64,000 nucleotides of DNA. It comes from Pigmentiphaga humi. GTDB lineage: Bacteria; Pseudomonadota; Gammaproteobacteria; Burkholderiales; Burkholderiaceae_B. How positions within the stretch are numbered: position 1 is the first letter of the stretch; each line of letters starts with the position of its first letter. Positions 46,456-55,595 of the stretch are shown here, in pieces. Under the pieces are notes generated by a model, which was given only the letters and a program-made list of their open reading frames with translations, did not search any database and was not told the origin of the DNA. Position numbers and translations under genes: made by a program. The stretch is from positions 310,001 to 374,000 of the forward strand of contig NZ_UWPJ01000005.1 in the NCBI RefSeq assembly GCF_900606115.1, read 5' to 3'.

Positions 46456-48399
46456 ATGAACGACGCCATCCGCTTCGACGGCCGCATCCTGTACCTGTCG
46501 GACGACCCCGCCTGTATCGAATCCCAATTGGCCGGCCGCGACCTGATGCTGCAGGAGGCGGGTCCGCTGCGCGACAACGTCTCCACCGACGAGATCACGC
46601 CGGTGACCGTGATGCTGAGCTATGACGAGCGCCTGGGCAGCCATCCCTATGTGGGCCTGCAGGCCGGCGGCCGCCGGCCCATCGGGCGCGATGCGGTGCG
46701 CAACGGCGGCTTCGTGGCGACCGTGGCGGGCAAGCGCTACGGCAAGGGCTCGTCGCGCGAGCACAGTCCGCTGGCCGAACTCTCGGCCGGCATACGGCTG
46801 ATCGTGGCCGAGAGCTTCGAGCGCATTTACCAGCAGAACTGCGACAACCTGGGCATCCTGACTACGACGGATTTCGACGTGCTGCGCCGGATCGAAGCCG
46901 GCGAGGCCATCCCCATGGACTGTTTCCTGCAGGGGCGCGACGCGCTGACCCAGGCGATCATCCGCAGCGGCGGACTGATGGCCTACAGCCGCCGCGCCAA
47001 CTGGCCGCAGCAGGGCGCGGGGGATGCATCCGAGCGCGCGGGCGGGCTGACGCTGGTCGAGAAGATCATCCGCCGCCACCTGCACCCGGATACGCCGGCG
47101 GCAACGCCGGGAAGCGGCGTCTTCGTACGCGCCGACTGGCGCTTCGCGCACGACTATTTCACCGGCATGAGCGCGCACCTGATGCATCGCGCTTATGGCA
47201 AGCCGGCCGCGCTGCGGGATCCGGAGCGCATCGTGGCTTTCCACGACCACCTCGTGCTGGCGCCGCAGAGCGTGCCGCACGTGCGCGGCGGCCTGCTGCC
47301 CGAGGTAGTGTCGCTGGTGGGCGGGCACCACGATTTCGCGCGCGACTATCCGGTGCGCGTGCATGGGGAACTGGCCGACGGCAGCGGCGCGGAGGGCATC
47401 TGCCACGCGCTGATGACCGAGCGCTACGCTCTGCCCGGCGAGGTGGTCGCGGGCACCGATTCGCATACGCCGCATGCGGGCGCGCTGGGCTGCCTGGCGT
47501 TCGGCGTGGGTTCGACCGACATGGCCAACAGCTGGGTTACGGGCTATGTGCGCTGCAAGGTGCCGGAGACGTTGCGGGTCGAGATAAGCGGCCGCCTGCG
47601 TCCTGGCGTGACGGCCAAGGACATCGTGCTGGAGCTGCTCAAGTCCGAGCCGGTGCGGCGCGGCGATGCCATCGGCGCGGTATTCGAGTACGGCGGCGCG
47701 GCGGTGCGCGCGATGTCGGTGGATGAGCGCGCCACGCTGACCAACATGGTGGCGGAACTCGGCGGCTTCACCGGCATCGTCGAGCCGGACGAACGGACCG
47801 TCGCCTTCCTGAAGGAACGGCGCGATACGGAGGTGACCCTGGAGGGCTGGATGCGCAGCGATCCCGATGCGCGCTATCGCAGCGTGATCCGCATCGATGG
47901 CGCCGCCGTCAAGCCCATGGTCGCGCGTCCGGGCGACCCGGGCAACGGCATGGAGGCGGAAGCGCTGGACCAGCCCGTGCGCGTGGACATCGCCTACGGG
48001 GGATCCTGTACCGGCGGCAAGCGGGACGACTTCGACGCCTATCACGAGGTGCTCGCCTGGGGACTGGCGCGCGGCCGGCGCGTGGCGCCGCATACGCGCT
48101 TCTACCTGCAGTTCGGCACCATGGCGGTCAAGGCGTATTGCGAGGAGCAGGGCTACCTGGAGACCTTCGCGCAGGCCGGCGTGACGCTGGTCATGCCCGG
48201 CTGCGGCTCTTGCGCCAACTGCGGTCCGGGCCAGTCCACCGAGGCGGCCGAGGTCACCATCAGCGCGATCAACCGCAATTTCCCCGGACGCTCCGGGCCG
48301 GGCAGCGTCTGGCTGGCAAGCCCCTATACGGTGGCTGCCAGCGCGCTGGCCGGCCGCATCGCGAGTTTCGGCGGGCTGGCGATGGCGGTGCAGGCCTAG
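46456..48399 (+). CDS. Aconitase-family hydratase with N-terminal swivel domain
   Basis: 647 aa from [20 protein letters not shown]. Domain order is unusual for a protein of this size: the LeuD-like swivel domain comes first (about 1-180, with [18 protein letters not shown]), then the Fe-S catalytic domains (about 205-640). This matches the order in aconitase B but without its HEAT domain. Cluster cysteines are in [12 protein letters not shown] and [10 protein letters not shown]. Substrate is not assignable; it is followed in the same direction by a TAXI-TRAP carboxylate transporter, so a transported tri- or dicarboxylate is likely. An in-frame GTG lies 21 nt upstream. Confidence 0.88.
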   Translation: MNDAIRFDGRILYLSDDPACIESQLAGRDLMLQEAGPLRDNVSTDEITPVTVMLSYDERLGSHPYVGLQAGGRRPIGRDAVRNGGFVATVAGKRYGKGSSREHSPLAELSAGIRLIVAESFERIYQQNCDNLGILTTTDFDVLRRIEAGEAIPMDCFLQGRDALTQAIIRSGGLMAYSRRANWPQQGAGDASERAGGLTLVEKIIRRHLHPDTPAATPGSGVFVRADWRFAHDYFTGMSAHLMHRAYGKPAALRDPERIVAFHDHLVLAPQSVPHVRGGLLPEVVSLVGGHHDFARDYPVRVHGELADGSGAEGICHALMTERYALPGEVVAGTDSHTPHAGALGCLAFGVGSTDMANSWVTGYVRCKVPETLRVEISGRLRPGVTAKDIVLELLKSEPVRRGDAIGAVFEYGGAAVRAMSVDERATLTNMVAELGGFTGIVEPDERTVAFLKERRDTEVTLEGWMRSDPDARYRSVIRIDGAAVKPMVARPGDPGNGMEAEALDQPVRVDIAYGGSCTGGKRDDFDAYHEVLAWGLARGRRVAPHTRFYLQFGTMAVKAYCEEQGYLETFAQAGVTLVMPGCGSCANCGPGQSTEAAEVTISAINRNFPGRSGPGSVWLASPYTVAASALAGRIASFGGLAMAVQA

Positions 48400-48518
48400 C
48401 TATCCGCCGCGCGTCAGTCATCCGGGGTTTCCAGGACAAAAGACGGTTTTGGGTATTGTTTCTGCATACTCCTCGTGTACCATCGGTTGCATAAGAACAC
48501 CTGTCGAGGAGACTGCCT

Positions 48519-49511
48519 GTGAAGAAGCTTTCCATCCTGCCCGCGTTCGATGCGCGCCGCCGTACTCTGCTGACGGCCTCCGCTGCCGGCGTTGCCGCGT
48601 CGATGTTCGGCATCCCTGCCTTTGCCCAGCAGAAGTTCATCAACGTCCTGACCGGCGGCCAGAGCGGCGTGTATTACCCGCTGGGCGTGGCGCTGGGCCA
48701 AATCTACGCCAAGGCCATTCCGGGCGCCAAGACCAGCGTGCAGGCCACCAAGGCTTCGGCCGAGAACCTGAACCTGCTGCAGGCCGGGCGCGGCGAAATC
48801 GCCTTCACGCTGGCCGATGCCTTGTCGGACGCCTGGAAGGGCGAGAAGGAGGCCGGCTTCAAGGAGCCGCTGGGCAAGCTGCGCGCCATTGCCGGGATCT
48901 ACTCCAATTACATTCAGATCATCGCCAGCAAGGCTTCCGGAATCAAGACGCTGGCCGATCTCAAGGGCAAGCGCATTTCGGTCGGCGCCCCGCGCTCGGG
49001 CACGGAACTCAATGCGCGCGCGGTGCTGAAAGCCGCGGGCCTGACCTACAAGGATTTCAGCAAGGTCGAATACCTGCCCTTCGGCGAATCGGTCGAACTG
49101 ATCAAGAACCGCCAGCTCGACGTTACGCTGCAGTCGGCCGGCCTGGGCGTGGCCTCGATACGCGACCTCGCCACGTCGGTGGAGATCGTCGTGGTGCCGG
49201 TCAGCCAGGACGTGGTCGCCAAGATCGGCGACCCGGCCTATCAGGCCACGACCATTCCCGCCAATACCTACACCGGCCAGACCGCGGACGTGCCCAGCAT
49301 CGCGATCCGCAATTTCCTGGTCAGCCACCAGGGCGTGCCGGACGACATCGCCTACGGCATGACCAAGGCGCTGTTCGAAAACCTCGACCAGATGGTCGCG
49401 GCGCACTCCGCAGCCAAGGCGATCGACCGCGCCAGCGCGATGGGCGGCACCTCGGTGCCCTTCCACCCTGGCGCATTGAAGTACTACAAGGAAGTCGGCC
49501 TGGCCAAGTAA
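48519..49511 (+). CDS. TAXI-family TRAP transporter solute-binding protein
   Basis: 330 aa from a GTG with GAGGAG 7 nt upstream. The N-terminus ARRRTLLTASAAG has a twin-arginine-like export motif ending AFAQ. The mature part shows the TAXI pattern INVLTGGQSGVYYPLGVALG. It captures a substrate (probably a carboxylate) in the periplasm for the TRAP permease encoded 35 nt downstream. It follows the aconitase-family gene after 119 nt. Confidence 0.93.
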   Translation: MKKLSILPAFDARRRTLLTASAAGVAASMFGIPAFAQQKFINVLTGGQSGVYYPLGVALGQIYAKAIPGAKTSVQATKASAENLNLLQAGRGEIAFTLADALSDAWKGEKEAGFKEPLGKLRAIAGIYSNYIQIIASKASGIKTLADLKGKRISVGAPRSGTELNARAVLKAAGLTYKDFSKVEYLPFGESVELIKNRQLDVTLQSAGLGVASIRDLATSVEIVVVPVSQDVVAKIGDPAYQATTIPANTYTGQTADVPSIAIRNFLVSHQGVPDDIAYGMTKALFENLDQMVAAHSAAKAIDRASAMGGTSVPFHPGALKYYKEVGLAK

Positions 49512-49546
49512 GCCAGTCAGCGTAAGCGCCATCCCGCCGGGGTACC

Positions 49547-51604
49547 ATGAACCAGTCCACCACGACCTCCGGTCCCGTCCCCGACGCGGGCGGACCGGAG
49601 CCGGCCGTCCTGGCCGGCGCCTTGTTTTACGTTGCCGTCGCTTTCTCGGCCTTCCAGATCGTCACCGCAGCGTTCAGCCCGCTGTCCAGCACGGTCGTGC
49701 GGGCAGTCCACGTCGGCTTCCTGCTGCTGATGGTGTTCGTCCTCCATCCGCCCGCTGGGCGCAAATGGCTGGGCTGGGCCATCGGCGCTGTGGCCTTCCT
49801 CACCGGCCTCTACCAATGGTATTTCGAGGCCGACCTGATCCAGCGCGCAGGCGACGTCACATCGCTCGACATGGCGGTGGGCATCGTGCTGATCCTGCTC
49901 GTGTTCGACGCGACCCGGCGGGCCATGGGCATTGCGCTGCCCATCATCTGCGCCCTGTTCCTGGCCTACGGCCTGTTCGGCCAGTACCTGCCCGGCGACC
50001 TGGCGCACCGGGGCTACGGACTGGACCAGATCGTCGGCCAGCTCGGCTTCGGCACCGAGGGCATCTACGGCACGCCGATCTACGTCTCGTCCTCCTACAT
50101 CTTCCTGTTCATCCTGTTCGGCGCCTTCCTCGAGCATGCCGGCATGATCCAGCTTTTCACCGATTTCGCCCTCGGACTGTTCGGGCACCGCCGTGGCGGC
50201 CCCGCCAAGGTGGCGGTAATTTCCTCGGGCCTGATGGGAACCATCAACGGTTCGGGCGTGGCCAATGTGGTCACCACCGGCCAGTTCACCATCCCGCTGA
50301 TGAAGCGCTTCGGCTACAAGGCCAGCTTCGCCGGGGGCGTGGAAGCTACGGCGAGCATGGGCGGACAGATCATGCCGCCGGTCATGGGGGCAGTGGCCTT
50401 CATCATGTCCGAGACCATCAACGTTCCCTACGTCGACATCTGCAAGGCGGCGCTGATCCCGGCCCTGTTGTACTTCTTCACCGCCTTCGTCATCGTGCAC
50501 CTGGAAGCCGGCCGCGCGGGTTTGCACGGCATGAGCAAGGACGAGTGCCCGAATCCGTGGCGCGCCATACGCGAGCGCTGGTATCTGCTGCTGCCGCTGA
50601 TCGCGCTGGTCTGGCTATTGTTTTCGGGTTATACGCCGCTGTTCTCCGGGACGGTGGGGCTGGCGTTGACCGTCGTGCTGATCTTCGGCGCGGGCGTCAT
50701 GCTGGGCATAAGCTCGATGATCGGGCGCATCGCGTTCTGGATCGCGATCGCGGTAGCCTGCTCCGCATTCATGGAATACGGCATCGCCGCCGTGGTCGCC
50801 GTGATCGCGGTGCTGGGCGTGCTGCTCTATCTGCGCGCCAGCGGCCGCCCGGTCCTGCGCACGGCGCTGGCAGCGCTGGCGGACGGGGCGCGGCATGCGC
50901 TCCCGGTGGGCATCGCATGCGCGCTGGTGGGGGTGATCATCGGCATCCTGTCGCTGACCGGCGCGGCCACCACCTTCGCCGGCTATGTGATCCGGGTCGG
51001 CGAGAACAGCCTGCTGCTGAGCCTGGTGCTGACCATGTGCGTGTGCCTGGTGCTGGGCATGGGCATACCGACCATCCCCAACTACATCATCACCAGTTCG
51101 CTTGCCGCGCCGGCCCTGCTGCACCTGGGCGTGCCGCTGATCGTCTCGCACATGTTCGTGTTCTATTTCGGCATCATGGCGGATCTGACGCCGCCTGTCG
51201 CGCTGGCGGCATTCGCCGCGGCGCCCATCGCGCGCACATCGGGCATGGCGATCGGGGTACAGGCGGTGCGGATCGCGATAGCGGGTTTTCTGATCCCCTA
51301 CATCGCGGTCTATAGTCCGGCGCTGATGCTGCAGGCGGGATCGTTGCTGGATACCGCCTATGTGGTGTTCAAGGCAATCGTGGCCGTGCTGCTGTGGGGC
51401 GGCACCACCATCGGCTACTGGCGCGGTCCGCTCAGGATATGGGAGCGCGCCTGGGCCTTCGTCGCGGCAGGCCTGCTGGTGGCGGCCGTTCCGCTCACCG
51501 ACAGCATCGGCTACGTGATGGCCGCCATGCTCGCGCTATGGCACTGGTATCGCACGCGCGACGCGGCGCGGCCCGGATCGGGGTCCGCCGTGGCGTCGGC
51601 CTGA
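49547..51604 (+). CDS. TRAP transporter, fused 4TM/12TM permease
   Basis: 685 aa, almost entirely hydrophobic. The N-terminal part is a small DctQ-like region (about 20-130) and the rest is the large DctM-like permease, with GFGTEGIYGTPIYVSSSYIF, SSGLMGTINGSGVANVVTTG and MGGQIMPPVMGAVAFIMSE typical of TAXI-TRAP fused permeases. It uses an ion gradient for uptake. It lies between the TAXI binding protein and the DUF1850 gene (3 nt downstream). Confidence 0.95.
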   Translation: MNQSTTTSGPVPDAGGPEPAVLAGALFYVAVAFSAFQIVTAAFSPLSSTVVRAVHVGFLLLMVFVLHPPAGRKWLGWAIGAVAFLTGLYQWYFEADLIQRAGDVTSLDMAVGIVLILLVFDATRRAMGIALPIICALFLAYGLFGQYLPGDLAHRGYGLDQIVGQLGFGTEGIYGTPIYVSSSYIFLFILFGAFLEHAGMIQLFTDFALGLFGHRRGGPAKVAVISSGLMGTINGSGVANVVTTGQFTIPLMKRFGYKASFAGGVEATASMGGQIMPPVMGAVAFIMSETINVPYVDICKAALIPALLYFFTAFVIVHLEAGRAGLHGMSKDECPNPWRAIRERWYLLLPLIALVWLLFSGYTPLFSGTVGLALTVVLIFGAGVMLGISSMIGRIAFWIAIAVACSAFMEYGIAAVVAVIAVLGVLLYLRASGRPVLRTALAALADGARHALPVGIACALVGVIIGILSLTGAATTFAGYVIRVGENSLLLSLVLTMCVCLVLGMGIPTIPNYIITSSLAAPALLHLGVPLIVSHMFVFYFGIMADLTPPVALAAFAAAPIARTSGMAIGVQAVRIAIAGFLIPYIAVYSPALMLQAGSLLDTAYVVFKAIVAVLLWGGTTIGYWRGPLRIWERAWAFVAAGLLVAAVPLTDSIGYVMAAMLALWHWYRTRDAARPGSGSAVASA

Positions 51605-51607
51605 CGC

Positions 51608-51997
51608 ATGCTGGCGGCGCTGTGCCTGGCGGCAGGAGGCTTCCACGCCACGGTGGCGGCCGATGCGTTCACGCTGTCTTGGCGCCACTCGATAGAGAAG
51701 ATCGAGTGGCGCGAATCCTACCTGATCCGCGACAACCGGCTGTTCATTGCCGATGCAGCCGTCCGCGGATCGGGCGCCGGCATGGATCCGCCGGAAGGCG
51801 CGCGCCTCGAACACGGCGCCTGGCACTATCGGCCCGCGCAGCCTTGGCGCGAGTCGATCGTGCTGTCACGGTCGGAATTCGCCGGCGATTACCTGCTTTG
51901 CACGGAACGGCGCTGCGCGCCGCTTGAAACATGGATGGCGGGCGCTCCCGCCGGCGTGCCGGCTGAGCTGTCGGCCTGCCGGACCGAACGCCGTTGA
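51608..51997 (+). CDS. DUF1850 protein (TAXI-TRAP associated)
   Basis: 129 aa. It has a hydrophobic N-terminus (signal- or anchor-like, about 1-18) and the DUF1850 pattern FTLSWRHSIEKIEWRESYLI and ARLEHGAWHY. These proteins are regularly encoded next to fused TRAP permeases and their role is unknown. It starts 3 nt after the permease stop, so it is translationally linked to it. It is the last gene of the operon. Confidence 0.88.
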   Translation: MLAALCLAAGGFHATVAADAFTLSWRHSIEKIEWRESYLIRDNRLFIADAAVRGSGAGMDPPEGARLEHGAWHYRPAQPWRESIVLSRSEFAGDYLLCTERRCAPLETWMAGAPAGVPAELSACRTERR

Positions 51998-52060
51998 GGC
52001 GGCGCTTGCCCGACGCACCTACAATGTCCGCATGATCGACGCCCGCTGTCTCGAGACCGC

Positions 52061-52420
52061 ATGAATACACTGCCGCCGCCCCGCTTCCAGTTCCGCCTGC
52101 GCGTCTACCGCGATGCCGGGATCGCCATCGGCCCGGGCAAGATCGCGCTGCTGGAAGCCATCCTGCAGGCGGGCTCCATTACCGCGGGGGCCAAGCAGAT
52201 GGGCATGTCGTACCGGCGCGCCTGGCTGCTGGTGGACGAGTTGAACCGCTCGCTGAGCGAACCGGCGGTCGAGAGCGCGACGGGCGGCGCGCACGGCGGC
52301 GGTACCGTCGTGACCGAAGCGGGAAGGGAATTGATCCGCCGCTATCGTTCCATCGAAGCCAAGGCCCATGCGGCCGCGGCCGACGACATCGCCGCGGTGA
52401 CCGCCCTGCTGGCTTCCTGA
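52061..52420 (+). CDS. ModE-like DNA-binding protein without molybdate-binding domains
   Basis: 119 aa, essentially only the winged helix domain of ModE (FRLRVYRDAGIAIGPGKIAL, GSITAGAKQMGMSYRRAWLL). Full ModE has two C-terminal TOBE/MOP domains that bind molybdate; they are absent. It precedes modB by 94 nt and probably regulates the mod genes, but how it senses molybdate is unclear. Confidence 0.88.
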   Translation: MNTLPPPRFQFRLRVYRDAGIAIGPGKIALLEAILQAGSITAGAKQMGMSYRRAWLLVDELNRSLSEPAVESATGGAHGGGTVVTEAGRELIRRYRSIEAKAHAAAADDIAAVTALLAS

Positions 52421-52514
52421 GGCGTTCACCCGGTTCATTCGCAAGCGGGCGAACGGCCGCGCTCCCGGGGTTTCACCATACCGTCGAGCGTGTTTTCGCT
52501 GTATCCTTCGGGAC

Positions 52515-53192
52515 ATGACGAGTTCGCTGTTCGACGCATTCGATGCGTTTCCGCTGATCCTGTCCCTCAAAGTCGCCGCCCTGGCCACCGTGCTCGCCCT
52601 GGTGGCCGGCATTGCCTTGGGGTGGCTGTTCGCGCGCAAGCCTTTCCCCGGCAGTTCGGTGGTCGAGTCGGTGTTCATGCTGCCGCTGGTGCTGCCGCCC
52701 ACCGTCATCGGCTATGCGATCCTGGTGGCGGCCGGGCGGCGCAGCCCGCTGGGGAAGTGGGTCTACGAGCACTTCGACTACACCATCATCTTCAGCTGGC
52801 ATGGCGCGGTGGTCGCCTCGGCGGTGGTCGCGCTGCCGCTGGTGCTGAAATCGGCCAACGCCGCGTTCGCCGGCATCGACCGTTCACTCGAAGCGGCCGC
52901 CAGCACGCTCGGCCAGTCGCGCTGGTCAGTATTCGTGCGCGTGACGCTGCCGTTGGCCTGGCCCGGCGTGCTGGCCGGCACGCTGCTCGCGTTCGCCCGC
53001 GCCATGGGCGAGTTCGGCGCTTCGCTGATGGTGGCCGGTTCGATTCCGAACCGCACGCAAACCCTTTCCATGGCCATCTACGACGCCACGCAGGCGGGCC
53101 AGGACGACCTCGCCCTGCTGCTGGTGGTCATCACGTCGGCGATCTCCATCGCCATCCTGGTGGCTTGCAACCGGTATCTTTCGCTCCGTTAA
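52515..53192 (+). CDS. modB: Molybdate ABC transporter permease
   Basis: 225 aa inner-membrane permease with about five to six membrane helices. The ABC-coupling EAA loop is SLEAAASTLGQSRWSVFVRV, and the end LARAMGEFGASLMVAGSIPN-like segment (ARAMGEFGASLMVAGSI) is typical of ModB. First of the transporter genes, followed by modA after 12 nt. Confidence 0.93.
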   Translation: MTSSLFDAFDAFPLILSLKVAALATVLALVAGIALGWLFARKPFPGSSVVESVFMLPLVLPPTVIGYAILVAAGRRSPLGKWVYEHFDYTIIFSWHGAVVASAVVALPLVLKSANAAFAGIDRSLEAAASTLGQSRWSVFVRVTLPLAWPGVLAGTLLAFARAMGEFGASLMVAGSIPNRTQTLSMAIYDATQAGQDDLALLLVVITSAISIAILVACNRYLSLR

Positions 53193-53204
53193 AGGAATAT
53201 TCCC

Positions 53205-53954
53205 ATGACTCGTTCCCGTTTTGCCGCCCTGTTCCTCTCCCTGGCCCTGCCGCTCTCCGCATCGGCCCAGGAACTGACCGTTTCGGCCGCCGCCAGCCTG
53301 ACCAACGCCTTCAAGGAAATCGGCCAGCAGTTTGAGAAGAACCATCCCGGCACCAACGTGCGGCTGAACTTCGCCGCCTCCGGCACCCTGCTGCAGCAGA
53401 TGGCCCAGGGCGCGCCGGTGGACGTGTTCGCCAGCGCCGACCAGGCGACCATGGACAAGGCCGTGGCGCAGAAGCTGATCGACACCGCCACCCGCAAGGA
53501 TTTCGCCACCAACAGCCTGGTGCTGATCGCGCCGCTGCAAGGCGGCCCGGCCATCGGCTCGCTGCAGGACCTGTCCGGCGCGGCGGTCAAGCGCATCGCC
53601 ATCGGCAAGACGGCCACCGTCCCGGTGGGCAACTACACCAAGGAGGCGCTGGAAAGCGCCAAGCTGTGGGAGCCGCTGCAGCCCAAGTTCATCCAGGCAG
53701 ACAGCGTGCGCCAGGTGCTGGACTACGTCAGCCGCGGCGAAGTGGATGCCGGTTTCGTCTACCGCACCGACGCGGCCGTCATGCAGGACAAGGTCAAGAT
53801 CGTGCTGACCGCCGGCGGCCATACGCCCGTTTCCTACCCGGTTGCGCAGTTGGCCGAGAGCAAGCACAAGGCGCTGGCCGGCAGCTTCGTCGACTTCCTG
53901 CTGTCGGTGCCGGGCCAGGAGATCCTCGGCCGCTACGGCTTCGGCAAGCCGTGA
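53205..53954 (+). CDS. modA: Molybdate-binding periplasmic protein
   Basis: 249 aa with a signal peptide (about 1-22, ending SASAQ). The mature start ELTVSAAASLTNAFKEIGQQ carries the AASL oxyanion-contact motif, and DVFASADQATMDKA follows. It binds molybdate or tungstate. Placement between modB and modC is unusual, since modA usually comes first. Its TGA overlaps the modC GTG (GTGA). Confidence 0.94.
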   Translation: MTRSRFAALFLSLALPLSASAQELTVSAAASLTNAFKEIGQQFEKNHPGTNVRLNFAASGTLLQQMAQGAPVDVFASADQATMDKAVAQKLIDTATRKDFATNSLVLIAPLQGGPAIGSLQDLSGAAVKRIAIGKTATVPVGNYTKEALESAKLWEPLQPKFIQADSVRQVLDYVSRGEVDAGFVYRTDAAVMQDKVKIVLTAGGHTPVSYPVAQLAESKHKALAGSFVDFLLSVPGQEILGRYGFGKP

Positions 53955-54739
53955 TCGACGTCGATATCGAACTGACCGTGCGCGATGGCGCACGGCGTTT
54001 CGACCTCGGCGTGCGCTTTGCCACCGAGGCGCCTTTCGCTGCGCTGTACGGGCCCTCGGGGTCAGGCAAATCGCTGACGCTGCAGGCCATTGCCGGCCTG
54101 CTCAAGCCGCGTGCCGGACACGTCCGGCTCGACGGCCGCACTTTGTTCGATGCGGCGCGCGGCATCGACCTGGCGCCGCGCGAGCGCGGCGTCGGCTATC
54201 TGTTCCAGCACTACGCGCTGTTTCCCCATTTGTCGGTGCGGCAGAACATCGGCTTCGGCCTGACGACTTGGCGCCGGCGCCGGCTGACGCCGGCACAGCA
54301 GGCGCGGGTGGACAGCCTGATCGAGCGCTTCGGCCTGTCGGCCATGGCCGACAGCCGGCCGGGCGTGCTGTCGGGCGGACAGCAGCAGCGGGTGGCGCTG
54401 GCGCGCGCGCTGGTTCGCGAGCCTTCGGCGCTGTTGCTGGACGAACCGTTCGCCGCGCTCAATCCCATGCTGCGCGGCGCGCTGCGCCGGGAACTGGCCG
54501 AGGTGGTGCGCCAGGCGCGCATTCCGGCGCTGATGATCACCCACGATATCGACGACGTGCTCGAACTCGCCGATGTCGCCTTCGTCTACCAGGACGGGCA
54601 GGTCGTGCGCGACGTGGACTTGCGCAAGGGCGAAAGCCGCGATCATGCGCGCCGGGCCCTGGGCGACGAACGGCCCGTGGAATCGCCCATGCGGCAAAAA
54701 CTGCGGCACCTGCTCAACGACGGGCCGGCGGCCGGCTGA
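53951..54739 (+). CDS. modC: Molybdate ABC transporter ATPase (no MOP domain)
   Basis: 262 aa from a GTG overlapping the modA stop. It has Walker A GPSGSGKS, the ABC signature LSGGQQQRVALARAL, Walker B LLLDEPFAAL and the switch His in MITHDIDD. Typical ModC proteins run to about 350 aa and end in a TOBE/MOP molybdate-sensing domain, which is missing here. The end abuts the stop of the convergent histidine kinase gene with no spacer. Confidence 0.92.
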   Translation: MIDVDIELTVRDGARRFDLGVRFATEAPFAALYGPSGSGKSLTLQAIAGLLKPRAGHVRLDGRTLFDAARGIDLAPRERGVGYLFQHYALFPHLSVRQNIGFGLTTWRRRRLTPAQQARVDSLIERFGLSAMADSRPGVLSGGQQQRVALARALVREPSALLLDEPFAALNPMLRGALRRELAEVVRQARIPALMITHDIDDVLELADVAFVYQDGQVVRDVDLRKGESRDHARRALGDERPVESPMRQKLRHLLNDGPAAG

Positions 54740-55426
54740 TCAGGATGCCGGCGGCGTGCGCGGCGGGGCGATGCCGACCCGTGCAACGATGCGCGCGGCA
54801 GCCTGGCGGTCGATGCTGAGCGAACCGCCCGAGCGGGCGCAGACGCGGGCCACGTACTTGAGGCCGAAGCCGGCATGGCTGCGCAAGTCGAAATCCGCCG
54901 GAAAACCGGCGCCTTCGTCTTCCACCTGCACGCAGGCGGCACCGGAGGCGGGCCGCACCTCGATGCGCACTGTTCCCGTACCGTACTTGATGCTGTTGGT
55001 GGCCAGTTCGATCACGACCGAACTCAATGTGACCAGCGCCGCGTTGTCCACCGGGGGCAGGCCCGTACATGCCAACTGCACCGTGCGGCCTGAACGCGGA
55101 TCGATCAATGCCGCCTGCAATTGCCCGACCAACTGAGCCAGATGCGCGGCCGCATCGGCGGGCGCATCCGTGCCGGCGCGGTAGGCATGTTCGTGCAGGC
55201 GCACCAGGTTTTCCAGCCGGCTGACGGCGATGCCGAGTTCGCGCCGGACCTCCTCGCTGCCGCTGCGACGCGCCTGCAATTGCAAGGCGGTGGAGAGCAG
55301 GTGCAATCCGTTGTGGATGCCATGGTGCAATTCACGCAGACGCAGGTCCTGGATATCTTCCATGACCTGGCTCGGGGATGGTGCGGAAGTGCTCGATGCT
55401 GGCTCGCTGCCTGAAACGCTCGTCAT
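54740..55426 (-). CDS. HisKA_2-type sensor histidine kinase, no obvious sensor domain
   Basis: 228 aa from MTSVSGSEPASS. The phosphoacceptor helix LRELHHGIHNGLHLLSTALQ fits the HisKA_2/HWE-like class, and the ATPase domain shows VIELATNSIKYGTG (N box) and VEDEGAGFPADFD (G box). There is no membrane segment or PAS domain, so it is cytoplasmic and may take its signal from the PAS protein encoded next door (169 nt upstream, same strand). No response regulator with a receiver domain is nearby. Confidence 0.88.
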   Translation of the reverse strand: MTSVSGSEPASSTSAPSPSQVMEDIQDLRLRELHHGIHNGLHLLSTALQLQARRSGSEEVRRELGIAVSRLENLVRLHEHAYRAGTDAPADAAAHLAQLVGQLQAALIDPRSGRTVQLACTGLPPVDNAALVTLSSVVIELATNSIKYGTGTVRIEVRPASGAACVQVEDEGAGFPADFDLRSHAGFGLKYVARVCARSGGSLSIDRQAAARIVARVGIAPPRTPPAS

Positions 55427-55595
55427 GAGTATGGTTGCGCCCCGGAGTGTGCCCACGCGAGGATCGTTGGTCACACCAACAGGCACTCCATGCTTGAGCC
55501 GAGGACATAGGCAGACTGTAGCGGCGCTCCCTGTCCAAAGCCAGATGAACACGTACTAGGCGCGGTGGTATTTTCATCCCGGTTTTCCATAGCGC

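Noticed and set aside
44824-48093. 1089-codon frame reading through leuC into the antisense of the aconitase-family gene
   Set aside because: LeuC begins at 46224 with a ribosome site; the extension is the shadow of the divergent gene.
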